Below are positions 1-8,336 of a stretch of DNA of 43,144 nt, piece after piece. Source of the stretch: an uncultured Thermomicrobiales bacterium. GTDB lineage: Bacteria > Chloroflexota > Chloroflexia > Thermomicrobiales > CADCWN01. The number at the start of each line of letters is the position of its first letter. Position 1 is the first letter of the stretch. The notes beneath the pieces are model-generated. The model was not told where the DNA came from. It was given only the letters and a program-made list of their open reading frames with translations, and did no database searches. The stretch lies in NCBI GenBank assembly GCA_902806415.1, contig CADCWN010000063.1, positions 1 through 43,144 on the forward strand, in the 5' to 3' direction. The translations under genes were made by a program, and so were the position numbers.

Positions 1-364
1 ACGCCCGGCACGCGGCAGCGCCGCCGCACCGCGTGCCGGGCGGCCCGGGCGGCGATGAACCGGTACGTGCCCATCGTGGTGCGCTCGCGCGTGCGCAAGA
101 GGCGGTGGCCTGCTGGAGGCTGTCCCGCCCCTCCCGCGGGAGCGCCACCTCGCGGCGGAGCCGAACCAGCTCGGCCTGCTCGCCGGTCGTCGCCCCCTGG
201 AGACGCCCGGCATCGACATCCGCCTGGCGCAGCCGGCGCCGGAGGGTGTCGGGGTCGATCCCCAGATCCCGAGCGACCTGGCTGGGCGGGAGCGCGCTGG
301 CCCGCGCGAGCTCCACGGCGCGAGCGCGGAACTCCGGGGGATAGGCTGGTCGGGGTGCGCGCAT
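1..364 (-). mobile_element. IS3-family insertion sequence, partial: orfA and start of orfB
   Basis: Read on the minus strand, an ATG at 364 opens a protein beginning MRAPRPAYPPEFRARAVELA, followed by a helix-turn-helix (SQVARDLGIDPDTLRRRL) and a coiled stretch (AELVRLRREV). This is the usual OrfA plan of IS3-family transposases. Near position 90 the sequence of a typical OrfB start (TMGTYRFIAARAARHAVRRR) appears in the -1 frame, as expected for the programmed -1 frameshift of IS3 elements, although no A-rich slippery run is visible. The element runs off the left edge, so the DDE core is not seen. A GAGGAGGG ribosome site precedes the ATG. The outer inverted repeat must lie between 365 and about 420 and was not identified with certainty. 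Confidence 0.75.
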
Positions 365-420
365 TGTTCCCATCGGCTGCGGCCCTCCTCACTGATGCCG
401 TCGCCGGCCGTCGTGTCGGT

Positions 421-2261
421 GGTCCGTTAATCCGAATCAAGATCAACCTGCTGGGGCATTGGGTGTGGGTCTGCCTGACCGTTTCGGCGGTGCGCGCCCC
501 CGACGGCGCGCTGCTGCGCACGATCTCGATGGTCGAGGATATCACCGAGCGTAGGGCGACCGAGGCGTCGCTGCGCGCCAGTGAGGAGCGCTTCCGCGCC
601 CTCATCCACAATGCCAACGACATCATCGCGATCATCGAGCCGGATGGCACTCGCCGCTACGCCAGCCCCGCCCTCCAGCGCAGTCTCGGTTACTCGGCTG
701 ATGCCCCGCTGCCGCCGCGCGACTTCGCCCTCGTCCACCCGGAGGATGTCCCTGCCCTCCAGGCGGGGCTGCGCGACTGCCTCGTCGCCCCGCGCGAGCA
801 GGTGGAAGTCGCCTATCGCCTGCGCGCGCGCGACGGTTCCTGGCGACATTTCGAGGCGATCGTCACCAACCTGCTCGACAACGAGGCGATCGGCGGCCTG
901 GTGCTCAACTCGCGCAATGTCACCGCGCGCAAGGAGGCCGAGGCCGAGCTGCTCCATTGGGCGTTCCACGATACTGTCACTGGCCTGCCGAACCGGCTCG
1001 TCCTCATGGACCGCATCAGCCAGGCCCTCGGGCGCGCGCGCCGGGGTGCCAGCGCGGTCGCCGTCATCACCGTCGCGCTCGACCGTTTCAAGCTGATCAA
1101 CGACAGCCTCGGGCATGATGTCGGTGACAGGCTGATCGCCGCCGTGGGGACGCGGCTGCGCCGTGCCACCCGCGATGGCGACACCGTCGCGCGACTCAAC
1201 GGCGATCTCTTCGCGATCCTCGTCGAGACGGTGCGCGACGCCGGGGAGGCGCTGGCGCTCGCCGAGCGGATTCGCACCACCCTCACCCGACCGTTCGGCG
1301 TGGGTGAGCGCGAGGTGGTCCTCAGTGCCTCGCTCGGGATCGCGCTCAGCGCGCGCGGTCGGCACCCCGCAGAGGAGTTGCTGCGCGATGCCGATGCCGC
1401 GCTGAGTCGGGCCAAGGCGCGCGGCAAGGGGCGCTGCGAGATCTTCGATGCCAGCAACGGCGCGGCGGTCGAGCGGCTGGAACTGGAGCAGGATCTCCGC
1501 CGCGCGCTCGATGAGCAGATGCTCCATCTGCACTTCCAGCCGCAGCTGGATCTCAGAACCGGCCGGCTCGATGGTCTCGAGGCGCTGGTGCGCTGGCGCG
1601 ATCCGCGTCGGGGGGATGTGCCGCCCGGACAGTTCATCCCCGTGGCCGAGGAGACCGGGCTGATCCTGCCGCTCGGGCGGTGGGTTCTCACCACCGCCTG
1701 TCGCCAGGCGCGCGTCTGGGCAGGGCGCGGCGGTTGCGCGCCGCTCGTGGCGGTCAACCTATCGGTGCGCGAGTTCCAGCACCCGGATCTCCCCGGCGAC
1801 GTGGCCCGCGTCCTCGCCGAGACCGGACTCGCGCCGTCCAGGCTGCAACTGGAGATCACCGAGAGCGCGGCGATGGAGGATATCGACGGCGCGATCACCA
1901 CCCTCGAAGCGCTCAGGGCGCTCGGCGTCCGCCTGGCGCTCGACGATTTCGGCACCGGTCACTCCTCGCTCAGCTATCTCCAGCGTCTGCCGGTCGATAC
2001 GCTGAAGTTGGACCGCGCGTTCCTGGGCGGCACCGGCCCCGAGGCGACCCGCGGTCGCGCGATCATCCCCGCGATCACCGCCCTCGCCCACGCCCTCGAT
2101 CTCACCGTCGTCGCCGAGGGGTCGAGACCGCCGACCAGCTCGAATGGGTGCGCGCCGCCGGGTGCGACTGGGGGCAGGGCTACCACATCGCCCGGCCGCT
2201 GCCCGCCGACGCGGCCGCCGCGCTCCTGTGCGGGGTGGGAGAGACAGTCGCGAGTCGGTAG
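421..2261 (+). pseudogene. PAS-PAS-GGDEF-EAL signalling protein, truncated and frameshifted
   Basis: The first recognisable part is the second half of a PAS domain ending in VEDITERR (about 450-560). A complete PAS domain follows (about 575-940), then a GGDEF domain (about 960-1450) and an EAL domain (from about 1490). Upstream there is only IS3 sequence, so the N-terminus is lost. The GGDEF signature is degenerate (RLNGDLFAI), so cyclase activity is unlikely. EAL phosphodiesterase landmarks are present: LEALVRW, ITES, DDFGTG and KLDRAF. Near 2120 the frame breaks inside the conserved AEGVET motif: GAGGGGTCGAG looks like a lost G in a G-run. The expected C-terminus (VETADQLEWVRAAGCDWG) continues in the next frame to a stop at 2261. 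Normally such proteins turn over cyclic di-GMP; this copy is probably dead. Confidence 0.85.
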
Positions 2262-2444
2262 TAAGAAAAAAGTGCCGAGTGCCGAGTGAGAACAGCGGGA
2301 TACCCCACCTCTCCTGGGGGTGAAGGGTGTGCAAGCCCTGCAATTGTCCCGTCGCATGTCACAAGCGGCACTCCGATCTGCTCCGATGACTGGCGGTTGC
2401 ACAAAGGGCGGCGCGGGGACTGGTGTGTGGGGGGGAGCCGAGCG

Positions 2445-3151
2445 ATGCAGACTGCACTGCTCTTCGCGCTGGCGGCATCGAGCGCCCTCATCCTCGGCGG
2501 CGTCATCGGGGCGTACTGGCAAGCGCCCAAGCGGCTGGTCGCGGCAGTGCTGGCTTTCGCCAGCGGTGCCCTCGTCGCGGCGCTGGCATTCGAGTTGTTC
2601 GAGGAAGCGTTCTCGACCGGTGGTGTCGCCCCGGCTGCGGGTGGGTTCTTGCTCGGCGCTGCCACGTTCGTGGGGATCGACACGCTGCTCGAACGGCTGA
2701 CCGCCCGAACCGATGGCGGCGCGACCGGTTTCGCCCTCCTCGCAGGGGTCACGCTCGACGGGGTGCCGGAGAACCTGGCCCTCGGCATCGCGCTTATCGG
2801 CGGCAGCGGGCGGGTGGCGTTGCGCTGCTCGCCGCGATCTTCGCCTCGAATCTCCCCGAGGCGCTCAGCGGGGCGATCGACATGCGGAAGCAAGGGCGCT
2901 CACGGGCGTTCGCGATCGGGATTTGGGCGATCGCCGCCGTGCTGCTCGCCGCCGCTGTCATCCTCGGGTACGCCTTCCTCGGCAGTATCGGCGAGACAAC
3001 GCGGGCGATCTTGCTCGCCTTCGCGGGCGGGGCGGTGCTGGCCTCGCTGGCGGACACGCTGATGCCGAAGGCGTATGAGGATGGCGGGCCATTCGTCGCC
3101 TTCGCCACCGCAACCGGCTTCCTGACCGCGTTCCTCCTTGCGGAGCGGTAG
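2445..3151 (+). pseudogene. ZIP-family metal transporter, frameshifted
   Basis: The ATG at 2445 starts a membrane protein (MQTALLFALAASSALILGGV) with the hydrophobic pattern and motifs of ZIP transporters: LDGVPENLALGIAL in the fourth segment and, after a frame change, ASNLPEALSGA in the fifth. The frame breaks near 2812 (GGCAGCGGGCGGGTGGCG). The downstream half continues in another frame to a TAG at 3149-3151, and together the halves give about the usual family length. The fourth-segment motif has Asp where classical ZIP proteins have His, which is common in the distant GufA/ZIP-like group. Either a real one-base lesion or a sequencing error would explain the break. The stop codon runs directly into a tandem-heptamer hairpin. 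Confidence 0.75.
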
Positions 3152-3248
3152 TCGTGAGTCGTGAGAACTCGCCAGCGGTGCCGTGCCTATCCGTCGAGCG
3201 CCGCGCCAAGGACAACGTTCTCACGACTCACGACTCACGACCCACGAC
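3151..3248. repeat. Mirrored tandem-heptamer hairpin (GTCGTGA family)
   Basis: Left arm 3151-3168 (GTCGTGAGTCGTGAGAAC) is perfectly complementary to the start of the right arm at 3217-3234; the right arm carries two more units, to 3248. The spacer of about 48 bases shows no conservation with other copies. The element starts on the last base of the ZIP stop codon and ends just before the stop of the convergent GH13 remnant, so it could act as a bidirectional terminator. Confidence 0.8.
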
Positions 3249-3257
3249 CGTCAAGGC

Positions 3258-3803
3258 TCAGGCGAGGATCCGCTGACCGTCGCGGCGGATGCGGAACCAG
3301 CGGTAGCTGTAGCCCACGAGTTCCAGCCCCTGCCCACCGTTGAGCGGAGGCTCGTAGTCGCCGTCGCTCAGGATTTCGGTCAGTCGTTCGTCGAGGCCGA
3401 GCGACACGACGGCCGTGGTGTGGCATCCGACGAGATTGTGGATGACGAGGATACCACCCCCATCCCAATCGCCGCGGTGGGCGAAGATCGCCGGGTTCTC
3501 GGTCTCGATCAGCTGGCAGCGACCCCAGCCGAACTCGGGGCGCTCCTTCCGTTCGCGGATCAATTGCCCCAGCCAGTTGAAGAGCGCATCGGGATCGCGC
3601 CGCTGATCGGCCACGTTGACGCGCGCGGGGGCGTAGCGCGGGTCGTCCAGGATGGGGTGGCTCAACCGCTTCGTCGCGGCGGACCACTGCATCGGCGTCC
3701 GCACCGCATAGCGCCGCTCGAACTTGGGCGGGAGTGTAGCACGAGCGGTGCCGCCTGCCGCAGGCGAGGGGGGCGGGCGATTGCTGACGGTGGCGAGCTT
3801 CAT
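3258..3803 (-). pseudogene. C-terminal remnant of a GH13 alpha-amylase/trehalose-synthase-like gene
   Basis: The recognisable part starts at about 3722 with FERRYAVRTPMQWSA, matching the mid-protein AVRTPMQW motif of GH13 enzymes such as trehalose synthase (TreS). VNVADQRRDPDALFNWLGQL, LIRERKERPEFGWG and a beta-sandwich tail ending in YSYRWFRIRRDGQRIL follow. In full-length enzymes this is only the last third. The (beta/alpha)8 catalytic part with its nucleophile Asp and acid Glu is absent. The preceding 27 codons look like non-homologous readthrough sequence, and a small inverted-repeat element sits just upstream. It is therefore a truncated, non-functional remnant. The subfamily is uncertain because the C-terminal domain is shared by several GH13 groups. 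Confidence 0.7.
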
Positions 3804-3869
3804 GGGGCCATGGCAGGCGCGGTTTCAACTGCCTGCCAGAGTTGATGCATAAGCCCTGCCCCCTGACTG

Positions 3870-3992
3870 ATACCGACTTCGGCGGAAAACCTGCGATGCT
3901 GGCTGGCGGCTGACGCCGCGCCTCGCGGGCCTGCGGCCACAAAGCCCGCCTGCGCGGGCTGGACAGGCAAGATTTTCACCCGAAGTCGGTAT
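3870..3992. repeat. MITE-like element with 13-bp terminal inverted repeats
   Basis: Perfect 13-bp inverted termini ATACCGACTTCGG (3870-3882) and its complement (3980-3992) bound a 123-bp element with no coding potential. Inside, at 3931-3960, is the core CTGCGGCCACAAAG followed by a hairpin (AGCCCGC, loop CTGC, GCGGGCT). The same arrangement with different stem sequences occurs at 12147-12394 and 13771-13960. No clear target-site duplication was found. A separate 8-bp inverted repeat (TGGCAGGC/GCCTGCCA) lies just upstream near 3810-3837. Confidence 0.7.
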
Positions 3993-4020
3993 GAGGGGAT
4001 GTGGAGGGAGAGCAGAGAGC

Positions 4021-4068
4021 ACAATGCCCCCGGTACCAGCGCGGTGCCGGGGGCGCGTGGGCATTGTC
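4021..4068 (-). terminator. Hairpin downstream of the SDR gene
   Basis: ACAATGCCC at 4021 pairs with GGGCATTGT ending at 4067, and an inner GC-rich stem (CCCCCGGTACC with GGTGCCGGGGG) closes on an AGCGC loop. It lies 20 bases past the SDR stop codon on the minus strand. There is no long U tract, so intrinsic termination is plausible but not certain. Confidence 0.6.
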
Positions 4069-4086
4069 GGGAGATGTGACGCCAGA

Positions 4087-4890
4087 TTATTGCTTGGCCG
4101 AACCCGGCTCGGCCATACCCCGGTGCATCTGGGCGGTGGCGGTGTCGGGCAGCACCTTCGCCATCGTCCCTTGCGCCTTGGTCATCAGGGAGCCAGCGAT
4201 GATGTGGTCTTTCCCCGCCATCAGCGCCTCGAAGCCCTGCTTGGCGACCTCGGCCGGGTCGTCCTTCTTGCTCGCGCCGACCTTGGTGTCGTCCATCCCC
4301 GCGCGGTGGAAGAATTCGGTCTCGGTCGGTCCGGGCTGAAGCGCGGTGACGGTCACGCCCGTGTCTTTCAGTTCGTTGCGCAACGCCTCGGAGAACGACT
4401 GGACGAACGCCTTGGTGGCGGCGTAGACCGCCTCGAACGTGCCGGGCATCAGCGCCGCGATCGACGAGGTGAAGAGAACCCGGCCCTGGCCGCGCGAGAC
4501 CATCGCCGGCAATACGCGCTTGGCGAGATGAACCGTGGAGGCGATATTGAGCTGGATCATCTTCAGTTCTTCCGCCAGGTCCGTCCCGCCGACGAACTCG
4601 CCGCCGACCCCGACCCCCGCGTTGATGGCGATGGCGTCGATCGGTCGCCCGGTCGCCCCGATCGCCCGGTAGAGGCTCTCCACCCCATCATAGGTGGCGA
4701 GATCGGCCTGGGCGGTCTGGACCTGCGCGCCCAGGCCCTCGATGTTGCGCGCCGCCTCGGCGATGTCGGGGCCGGTGGACGTGATCAGCAGGTCGAACCC
4801 GTTCTGGGCGAACTGCTTGGCGAGTTCCAGGCCGATCCCGCTCGAAGCGCCGGTCACGACGGCGAACGGTTTGGTGGTCGTCGTATCCAT
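4087..4890 (-). CDS. SDR family NAD(P)-dependent oxidoreductase
   Basis: This 267-residue classical short-chain dehydrogenase has the cofactor motif TGASSGIG at residues 13-20, the NAG motif (AINAGVGVGG), a catalytic Ser in FTSSIAAL and the YxxxK pair in YAATKAFVQSF. The pattern ELAKQFAQNGFDLLITS with no acidic residue right after the second strand is compatible with NADPH. The family oxidises or reduces alcohol and carbonyl groups in the cytoplasm; the substrate cannot be read from sequence. It is transcribed alone, with a hairpin just downstream. The gap to the dehydratase gene (4891-5042) holds no other gene and probably carries its promoter. Confidence 0.9.
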   Translation of the reverse strand: MDTTTTKPFAVVTGASSGIGLELAKQFAQNGFDLLITSTGPDIAEAARNIEGLGAQVQTAQADLATYDGVESLYRAIGATGRPIDAIAINAGVGVGGEFVGGTDLAEELKMIQLNIASTVHLAKRVLPAMVSRGQGRVLFTSSIAALMPGTFEAVYAATKAFVQSFSEALRNELKDTGVTVTALQPGPTETEFFHRAGMDDTKVGASKKDDPAEVAKQGFEALMAGKDHIIAGSLMTKAQGTMAKVLPDTATAQMHRGMAEPGSAKQ

Positions 4891-5042
4891 CTACCCACTC
4901 CTTCTCTGTCCTGTATCCGGCACACCCTATGGCCAGCACGACACGTTTGCACCGCGCGTGCCACCAGCGCAGATGAGTGGAACCCGGATGATCGGGATGC
5001 GCGAAGAAGAGCGATGCGAGCCGGAGCGATCGTTCCTGTGCC

Positions 5043-6755
5043 CTAATACTTCGGCTGCTCCTTCGCCTCGACCGGGTCGGCGCCGCGCAGGAAGTCGAAG
5101 TCGCAGCCGAGTGGCGCCTGGTTGACGTTCTCGACGTAGAGGCGACCGTAGCCGCGCTTATACGACGCGGGCGTGGGCGCAACCCAGGCGGCGCGGCGGC
5201 GGGCCAGTTCGGCGTCATCAACGTGCAGGGTGAGCCCGCGCCCGGCCACATCAAGTTCGATCTCGTCGCCGTCGCGGACGAGGGCCAAGGGGCCGCCGAT
5301 CGCGCTCTCCGGCGCGACATGGAGGACGATCGTGCCGAAGGCGGTGCCGCTCATCCGCGCGTCGGAGACGCGGACCATGTCGCGGACCCCTTCGCGCAGC
5401 AGCTTGCCGGGGATCGGGAAGTTGCCGACCTCGGGCATCCCGGGGCCGCCGACCGGCCCGACCCCCTGGAGGACTAGCACATCGTCCGGGGTTACGTCGA
5501 GGTCGGGCGCATTGATCCGGGCGTGCAGGTCGTCCATGTCGCGGAAGACGACCGCGCGGCCCCGGTGTTGCAGAAGGCGCGGGGTGGCGGCGGCGTGCTT
5601 GATCACCGCGCCATCCGGCGCAAGATTGCCGCGCAGGACGGCCAGCCCGCCCTCCCGATCGAGCGGCGCATCGAGCGTGCGGATCACGTCGGGGTCGCGC
5701 AGGGGGGCATCCGCGACATTCTCCGCTAGCGTCTTGCCGGTGACGGTCAGGGCGTCGCCGTGGAGGAGGGGCAGGAGTTGGCGCAGGACCGCCGGGATCC
5801 CGCCCGCCTCGAACAGTTCCTCCATCTGGTACTTGCCCGCCGGGCGCATGTTGGCGATCAGGGGGGTGGTGCGGCTGAGGGCGTCGAAGAGATCGAGCGG
5901 CAGGTCGACGCCGAGTCGCCCGGCGATCGCCGGGAGGTGGACGACGGCGTTGGTGCTGCCGCCGATCGCGTGCAGCAGCCGGATCGCGTTCTCGAACGCC
6001 GCGCGCGTCATGATCCGCGAAGGGCGGACCCCCTCGGTCGCCAGGGCGACGATCCGCCGCCCCGCCGCCTCGGCCAGCCGCAGGCGGCGGGCATCGACCG
6101 CCGGGATCGCGCCGTTGCCGGGGAGGGCGATCCCCAGCGCCTCGGCCAGCGAGTTCATCGTGCTGGCGGTCCCCATCACCATGCAGTGGCCGATCGAGCG
6201 GACGATCCCATCCTCGATCTCGCGGTAGGTCGCGCTGTCGAGGGTCCCGGCCTGGTGCTCGGTCGTGAAGCGGCGGCAATCGGAGCAGGCGCCGAGGGTC
6301 TGGCCGTTGAAGTGGCCGTTGAGGGCCGGGCCGCCGCTGACGAGGATCGTGGGGAGATCGGCGCTGGCCGCGCCCATCAGCGCGGCGGGGGTCGTCTTGT
6401 CGCAGTTGACCAGCAGCACGACGCCGTCGAGCGGCTGGCTGCGGATCATCTCCTCGGTGTCCATCGCCGCGAGGTTGCGGAAGAGCATCGAGGTCGGGTT
6501 GAGAAAGATCTCGCCGAGGGAGATCGTCGGGAACTCCAGCGGGAAGCCGCCCGCCTGCCAGACGCCGCGCTTGACCGCCTCGGCGACTTCCTTGAGTCCC
6601 TTGTTGCAGCCGTTCAGTTCGCTCCAGGTGTTGCAAATACCGATGATGGGCCGACTCATATCCTCGTCGTCGTAGCCCATTTGCTTGGTGAAGGCGCGGT
6701 GCGTGAAGCCGGCCACGCCGCCCTCGCCGAAGAAGGTGCCGCTGCGGGATGCCAT
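5043..6755 (-). CDS. IlvD/Edd-family sugar-acid dehydratase
   Basis: 570 residues. Cysteines C50 (ELNGCNKG), C118 (LVNCDKTTPA) and C191 (GHCMVMGTAST) are spaced 68 and 73 apart. I recall the same spacing for the [2Fe-2S] cysteines of pentonate dehydratases such as Caulobacter xylonate dehydratase. K120 in the NCDKTTPA motif and the late Ser in VSDARMSGTAFG fit the active site. The family removes water from sugar acids (xylonate, arabonate, gluconate) or dihydroxy acids to give 2-keto acids. Cysteine spacing favours a sugar acid over the branched-chain pathway enzyme, and no ilv genes are nearby. The ATG at 6755 is preceded by GGGGAGGGG. A link with the importer and UxuA-like enzyme at 25.7-30.5 kb is an inference. 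Confidence 0.9.
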   Translation of the reverse strand: MASRSGTFFGEGGVAGFTHRAFTKQMGYDDEDMSRPIIGICNTWSELNGCNKGLKEVAEAVKRGVWQAGGFPLEFPTISLGEIFLNPTSMLFRNLAAMDTEEMIRSQPLDGVVLLVNCDKTTPAALMGAASADLPTILVSGGPALNGHFNGQTLGACSDCRRFTTEHQAGTLDSATYREIEDGIVRSIGHCMVMGTASTMNSLAEALGIALPGNGAIPAVDARRLRLAEAAGRRIVALATEGVRPSRIMTRAAFENAIRLLHAIGGSTNAVVHLPAIAGRLGVDLPLDLFDALSRTTPLIANMRPAGKYQMEELFEAGGIPAVLRQLLPLLHGDALTVTGKTLAENVADAPLRDPDVIRTLDAPLDREGGLAVLRGNLAPDGAVIKHAAATPRLLQHRGRAVVFRDMDDLHARINAPDLDVTPDDVLVLQGVGPVGGPGMPEVGNFPIPGKLLREGVRDMVRVSDARMSGTAFGTIVLHVAPESAIGGPLALVRDGDEIELDVAGRGLTLHVDDAELARRRAAWVAPTPASYKRGYGRLYVENVNQAPLGCDFDFLRGADPVEAKEQPKY

Positions 6756-6772
6756 AAGAACCCCTCCCCTGA

Positions 6773-6794
6773 CCCCTCCCCTAAAAGGGAGGGG
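6773..6794. terminator. CCCTCCC/GGGAGGG hairpin
   Basis: CCCCTCCC (6773-6780) and GGGAGGGG (6787-6794) enclose a CTAAAA loop. The hairpin lies between the stop of the GNAT gene and the start of the dehydratase gene, both on the minus strand. Related hairpins occur at 8260-8279, 10518-10541, 34006-34030 and 34138-34162. The 5' flank overlaps the ribosome-binding region of the dehydratase, so a role at that start is also possible. Confidence 0.5.
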
Positions 6795-6842
6795 GAACGC
6801 TCATCGAAGCTGGTGGCGAGCGGCGAACGCCGTGTATCGCCG

Positions 6843-7367
6843 CTACTCGCCGCGCAGCTTGCTGTAGATGACGAGATCGTGCCAGTCGCCGTTGCGAAAT
6901 TGGGCGCGGCGCAGGACGCCCGCGAGGGCGAAACCGGCACGTTCGAGGGCGCGTTGCTCGCCGATGTTGGCGATATCCGTCGTCGCCTGCGCGCGCGCGA
7001 TCGGGTAGGCCGCGAAGAGGTAGGCGGCGAGCAGTCGCTGGGCCTCCGCCCCGTAGCCGCGACCGCGACAGGCGGGCGCGACGGTGATGCCGATCTCGTA
7101 GACGCGGTTGTCCACGCCGGGACCGTGGACGACGTGTCGGTACGATACGTCGCCCGCCCGCTCGCCAGCTTTCGTCGCGATCAGCAGCCTGCCGTGGTCA
7201 TCGGTGAGGTAGCCGTGCTCGGCGAACGCGCGACCGACCGCGCCGGGCCGGGGGAGGGCGAAGGTGTTGAACTCCCCGTCGTGATCCGGGTCGGCGGACC
7301 ACGCTTCGAGGGTGTCGAGGTCGTCCGTCGTGATCGGGCGCAGGTCGATCAGTTCCCCGCGAAGCAT
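6843..7367 (-). CDS. GNAT family N-acetyltransferase
   Basis: 174 residues from the ATG at 7367, chosen because a GGGGAGG site lies just upstream and the protein starts with the typical LRGELIDLRPITTDDLDTLEAW. The acetyl-CoA loop is seen in VAPACRGRGYGAEAQRLLAAYLF, and the fourth motif in TTDIANIGEQRALERAGFALAGVLRRAQFRNG-type sequence, as in RimJ/RimL-like acetyltransferases. The family transfers acetyl from acetyl-CoA to an amino group of a protein N-terminus or small molecule; the substrate is unknown. Confidence 0.9.
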   Translation of the reverse strand: MLRGELIDLRPITTDDLDTLEAWSADPDHDGEFNTFALPRPGAVGRAFAEHGYLTDDHGRLLIATKAGERAGDVSYRHVVHGPGVDNRVYEIGITVAPACRGRGYGAEAQRLLAAYLFAAYPIARAQATTDIANIGEQRALERAGFALAGVLRRAQFRNGDWHDLVIYSKLRGE

Positions 7368-7511
7368 CGGCCTCCCCCGTTTCGTGTTGCTCGATGCTGC
7401 GACTAACCGTTCAGGGGCGAGATTCCGTATCGAGAAAGATGTTCGATGGGGCAACTCGGACGAGAACGGGCAATGGGTCTTTGATCTGGAATGCCTGTGC
7501 TTGCGCAGTGA

Positions 7512-7826
7512 TCATGGTGCGTTTCGCGAGGTCCGCCGAGGATCGCTCCGGCCATGCCGGATACGCAGCACCAGGATCGACGCGTCGCCGACTCGGTAGT
7601 AGACGATATGCTCCCGCACCACATAGGGGCGGAGGCCAGCGCCAAGCTCGGGGCGCTGGCGACCGAGGTCCGGGTGCTCCTCGATCGTGGCGAGCGCCCG
7701 GGCGAGCGCCTCTTCGTACACCGACCACTGCTGCTCGTCCCATCGCGCCAGGGTGTAGGCTTCAATATCGCGGAGATCGTTCCTGGTCTGTCGCGAGAGG
7801 AGCAGCGGTCGTTTACGGGCAGACAT
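7512..7826 (-). CDS. ParE-like toxin of a type II toxin-antitoxin module
   Basis: A 104-residue protein from the ATG at 7826 (MSARKRPLLLSRQTRNDLRD). The RelE/ParE fold pattern is present: an N-terminal strand, paired helices (DLRDIEAYTLARWDEQQWSVYEEAL), then LGRQRPELGAGLRPYVVREHIVYYRVGDASILVLRIRHGR, where the conserved tail IVYYRV...ILRIRHGR is typical of ParE. ParE toxins poison DNA gyrase, whereas RelE relatives cleave mRNA; sequence resemblance favours ParE. The start lies 14 bases inside the upstream antitoxin gene, as usual for such pairs, so translation is probably coupled. Confidence 0.85.
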   Translation of the reverse strand: MSARKRPLLLSRQTRNDLRDIEAYTLARWDEQQWSVYEEALARALATIEEHPDLGRQRPELGAGLRPYVVREHIVYYRVGDASILVLRIRHGRSDPRRTSRNAP

Positions 7827-8091
7827 CGGGGTGCGGCTTTCGGCCTTCGTTGACCATCTGCCGGGCCTCGCGCCCGAGCTCCGCGCGCAATTCGGGCGTC
7901 CATAGCACATAGTCGCCTCGGGCGATCTCGCCCTCAGCCTCCGCGAGGGATGCTCGGAGGGCGCGCAGCTTCCGCTCGTCCTCCAACAGGAGGATCGCCT
8001 CTGCGATCACTTCGTCTTGATCGTGATAATCACCGGTCGCCAACAGTTCTTTGACGATCGATTCGATCTGCGGCGTGAGTTGAATCTGCAT
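7813..8091 (-). CDS. ParD-like (CopG/RHH) antitoxin
   Basis: A 92-residue protein (MQIQLTPQIESIVKELLATG). The short N-terminal strand followed by two helices fits a ribbon-helix-helix DNA-binding domain (residues about 1-45). The acidic C-terminal helix (LRASLAEAEGEIARGDYV) would wrap the toxin. It lies first in the pair and overlaps the toxin start by 14 bases. ParD proteins neutralise ParE and repress their own operon. A TATAGT box in the upstream gap (8092-8160, minus strand) could be the promoter. No other gene lies in 8092-8336. Confidence 0.85.
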   Translation of the reverse strand: MQIQLTPQIESIVKELLATGDYHDQDEVIAEAILLLEDERKLRALRASLAEAEGEIARGDYVLWTPELRAELGREARQMVNEGRKPHPDVCP

Positions 8092-8243
8092 CCATACCCT
8101 ATTTGTCCGACTATTTCAGCCTGACGCGACTATAGCAAACATCCGAGCCGGACGCTCCCGATACTGATGCCTCCCAGCCTCTGTTCTTATCACGTAGTAT
8201 ACCCGCGTCGCGGGCGATAGAATGCGCGAGCGGACCTCTCCCT

Positions 8244-8279
8244 GCCGCCTCGGCGGCGACCTTCCCTTACAAGGGAGGG
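8244..8279. repeat. Tandem small hairpins upstream of the S9 peptidase
   Basis: GCCGCC/GGCGGC (8244-8257) is followed by CCTTCCCTT/AAGGGAGGG (8260-8279). The second hairpin belongs to the CCCTCCC/GGGAGGG family seen elsewhere in this window. It lies about 57 bases ahead of the peptidase ATG, after the divergent ParDE module, so it cannot be a simple end-of-gene terminator. Confidence 0.45.
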
Positions 8280-8336
8280 AGGGGATGGGGATTTGAGAGG
8301 TGGTGGTAGAACGCAGTACCGGGAAGAGGGGCGAGG

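Noticed and set aside
813..1955. Long open frame on the minus strand, opposite the GGDEF-EAL gene
   Set aside because: Arg/Ser-rich low-complexity product with no motifs; it is the antisense reading of a GC-rich gene with clear PAS, GGDEF and EAL motifs.
5760..7406. 548-codon plus-strand open frame opposite the dehydratase and GNAT genes
   Set aside because: It spans two real minus-strand genes, has no ribosome site or recognisable domain, and arises from GC-rich codon bias.
8103..8113. TTGTCCGACTA upstream of the ParDE module as a GntR operator
   Set aside because: It fits the loose FadR pattern, but the module is unrelated to sugar acids and the pattern is short enough to occur by chance.
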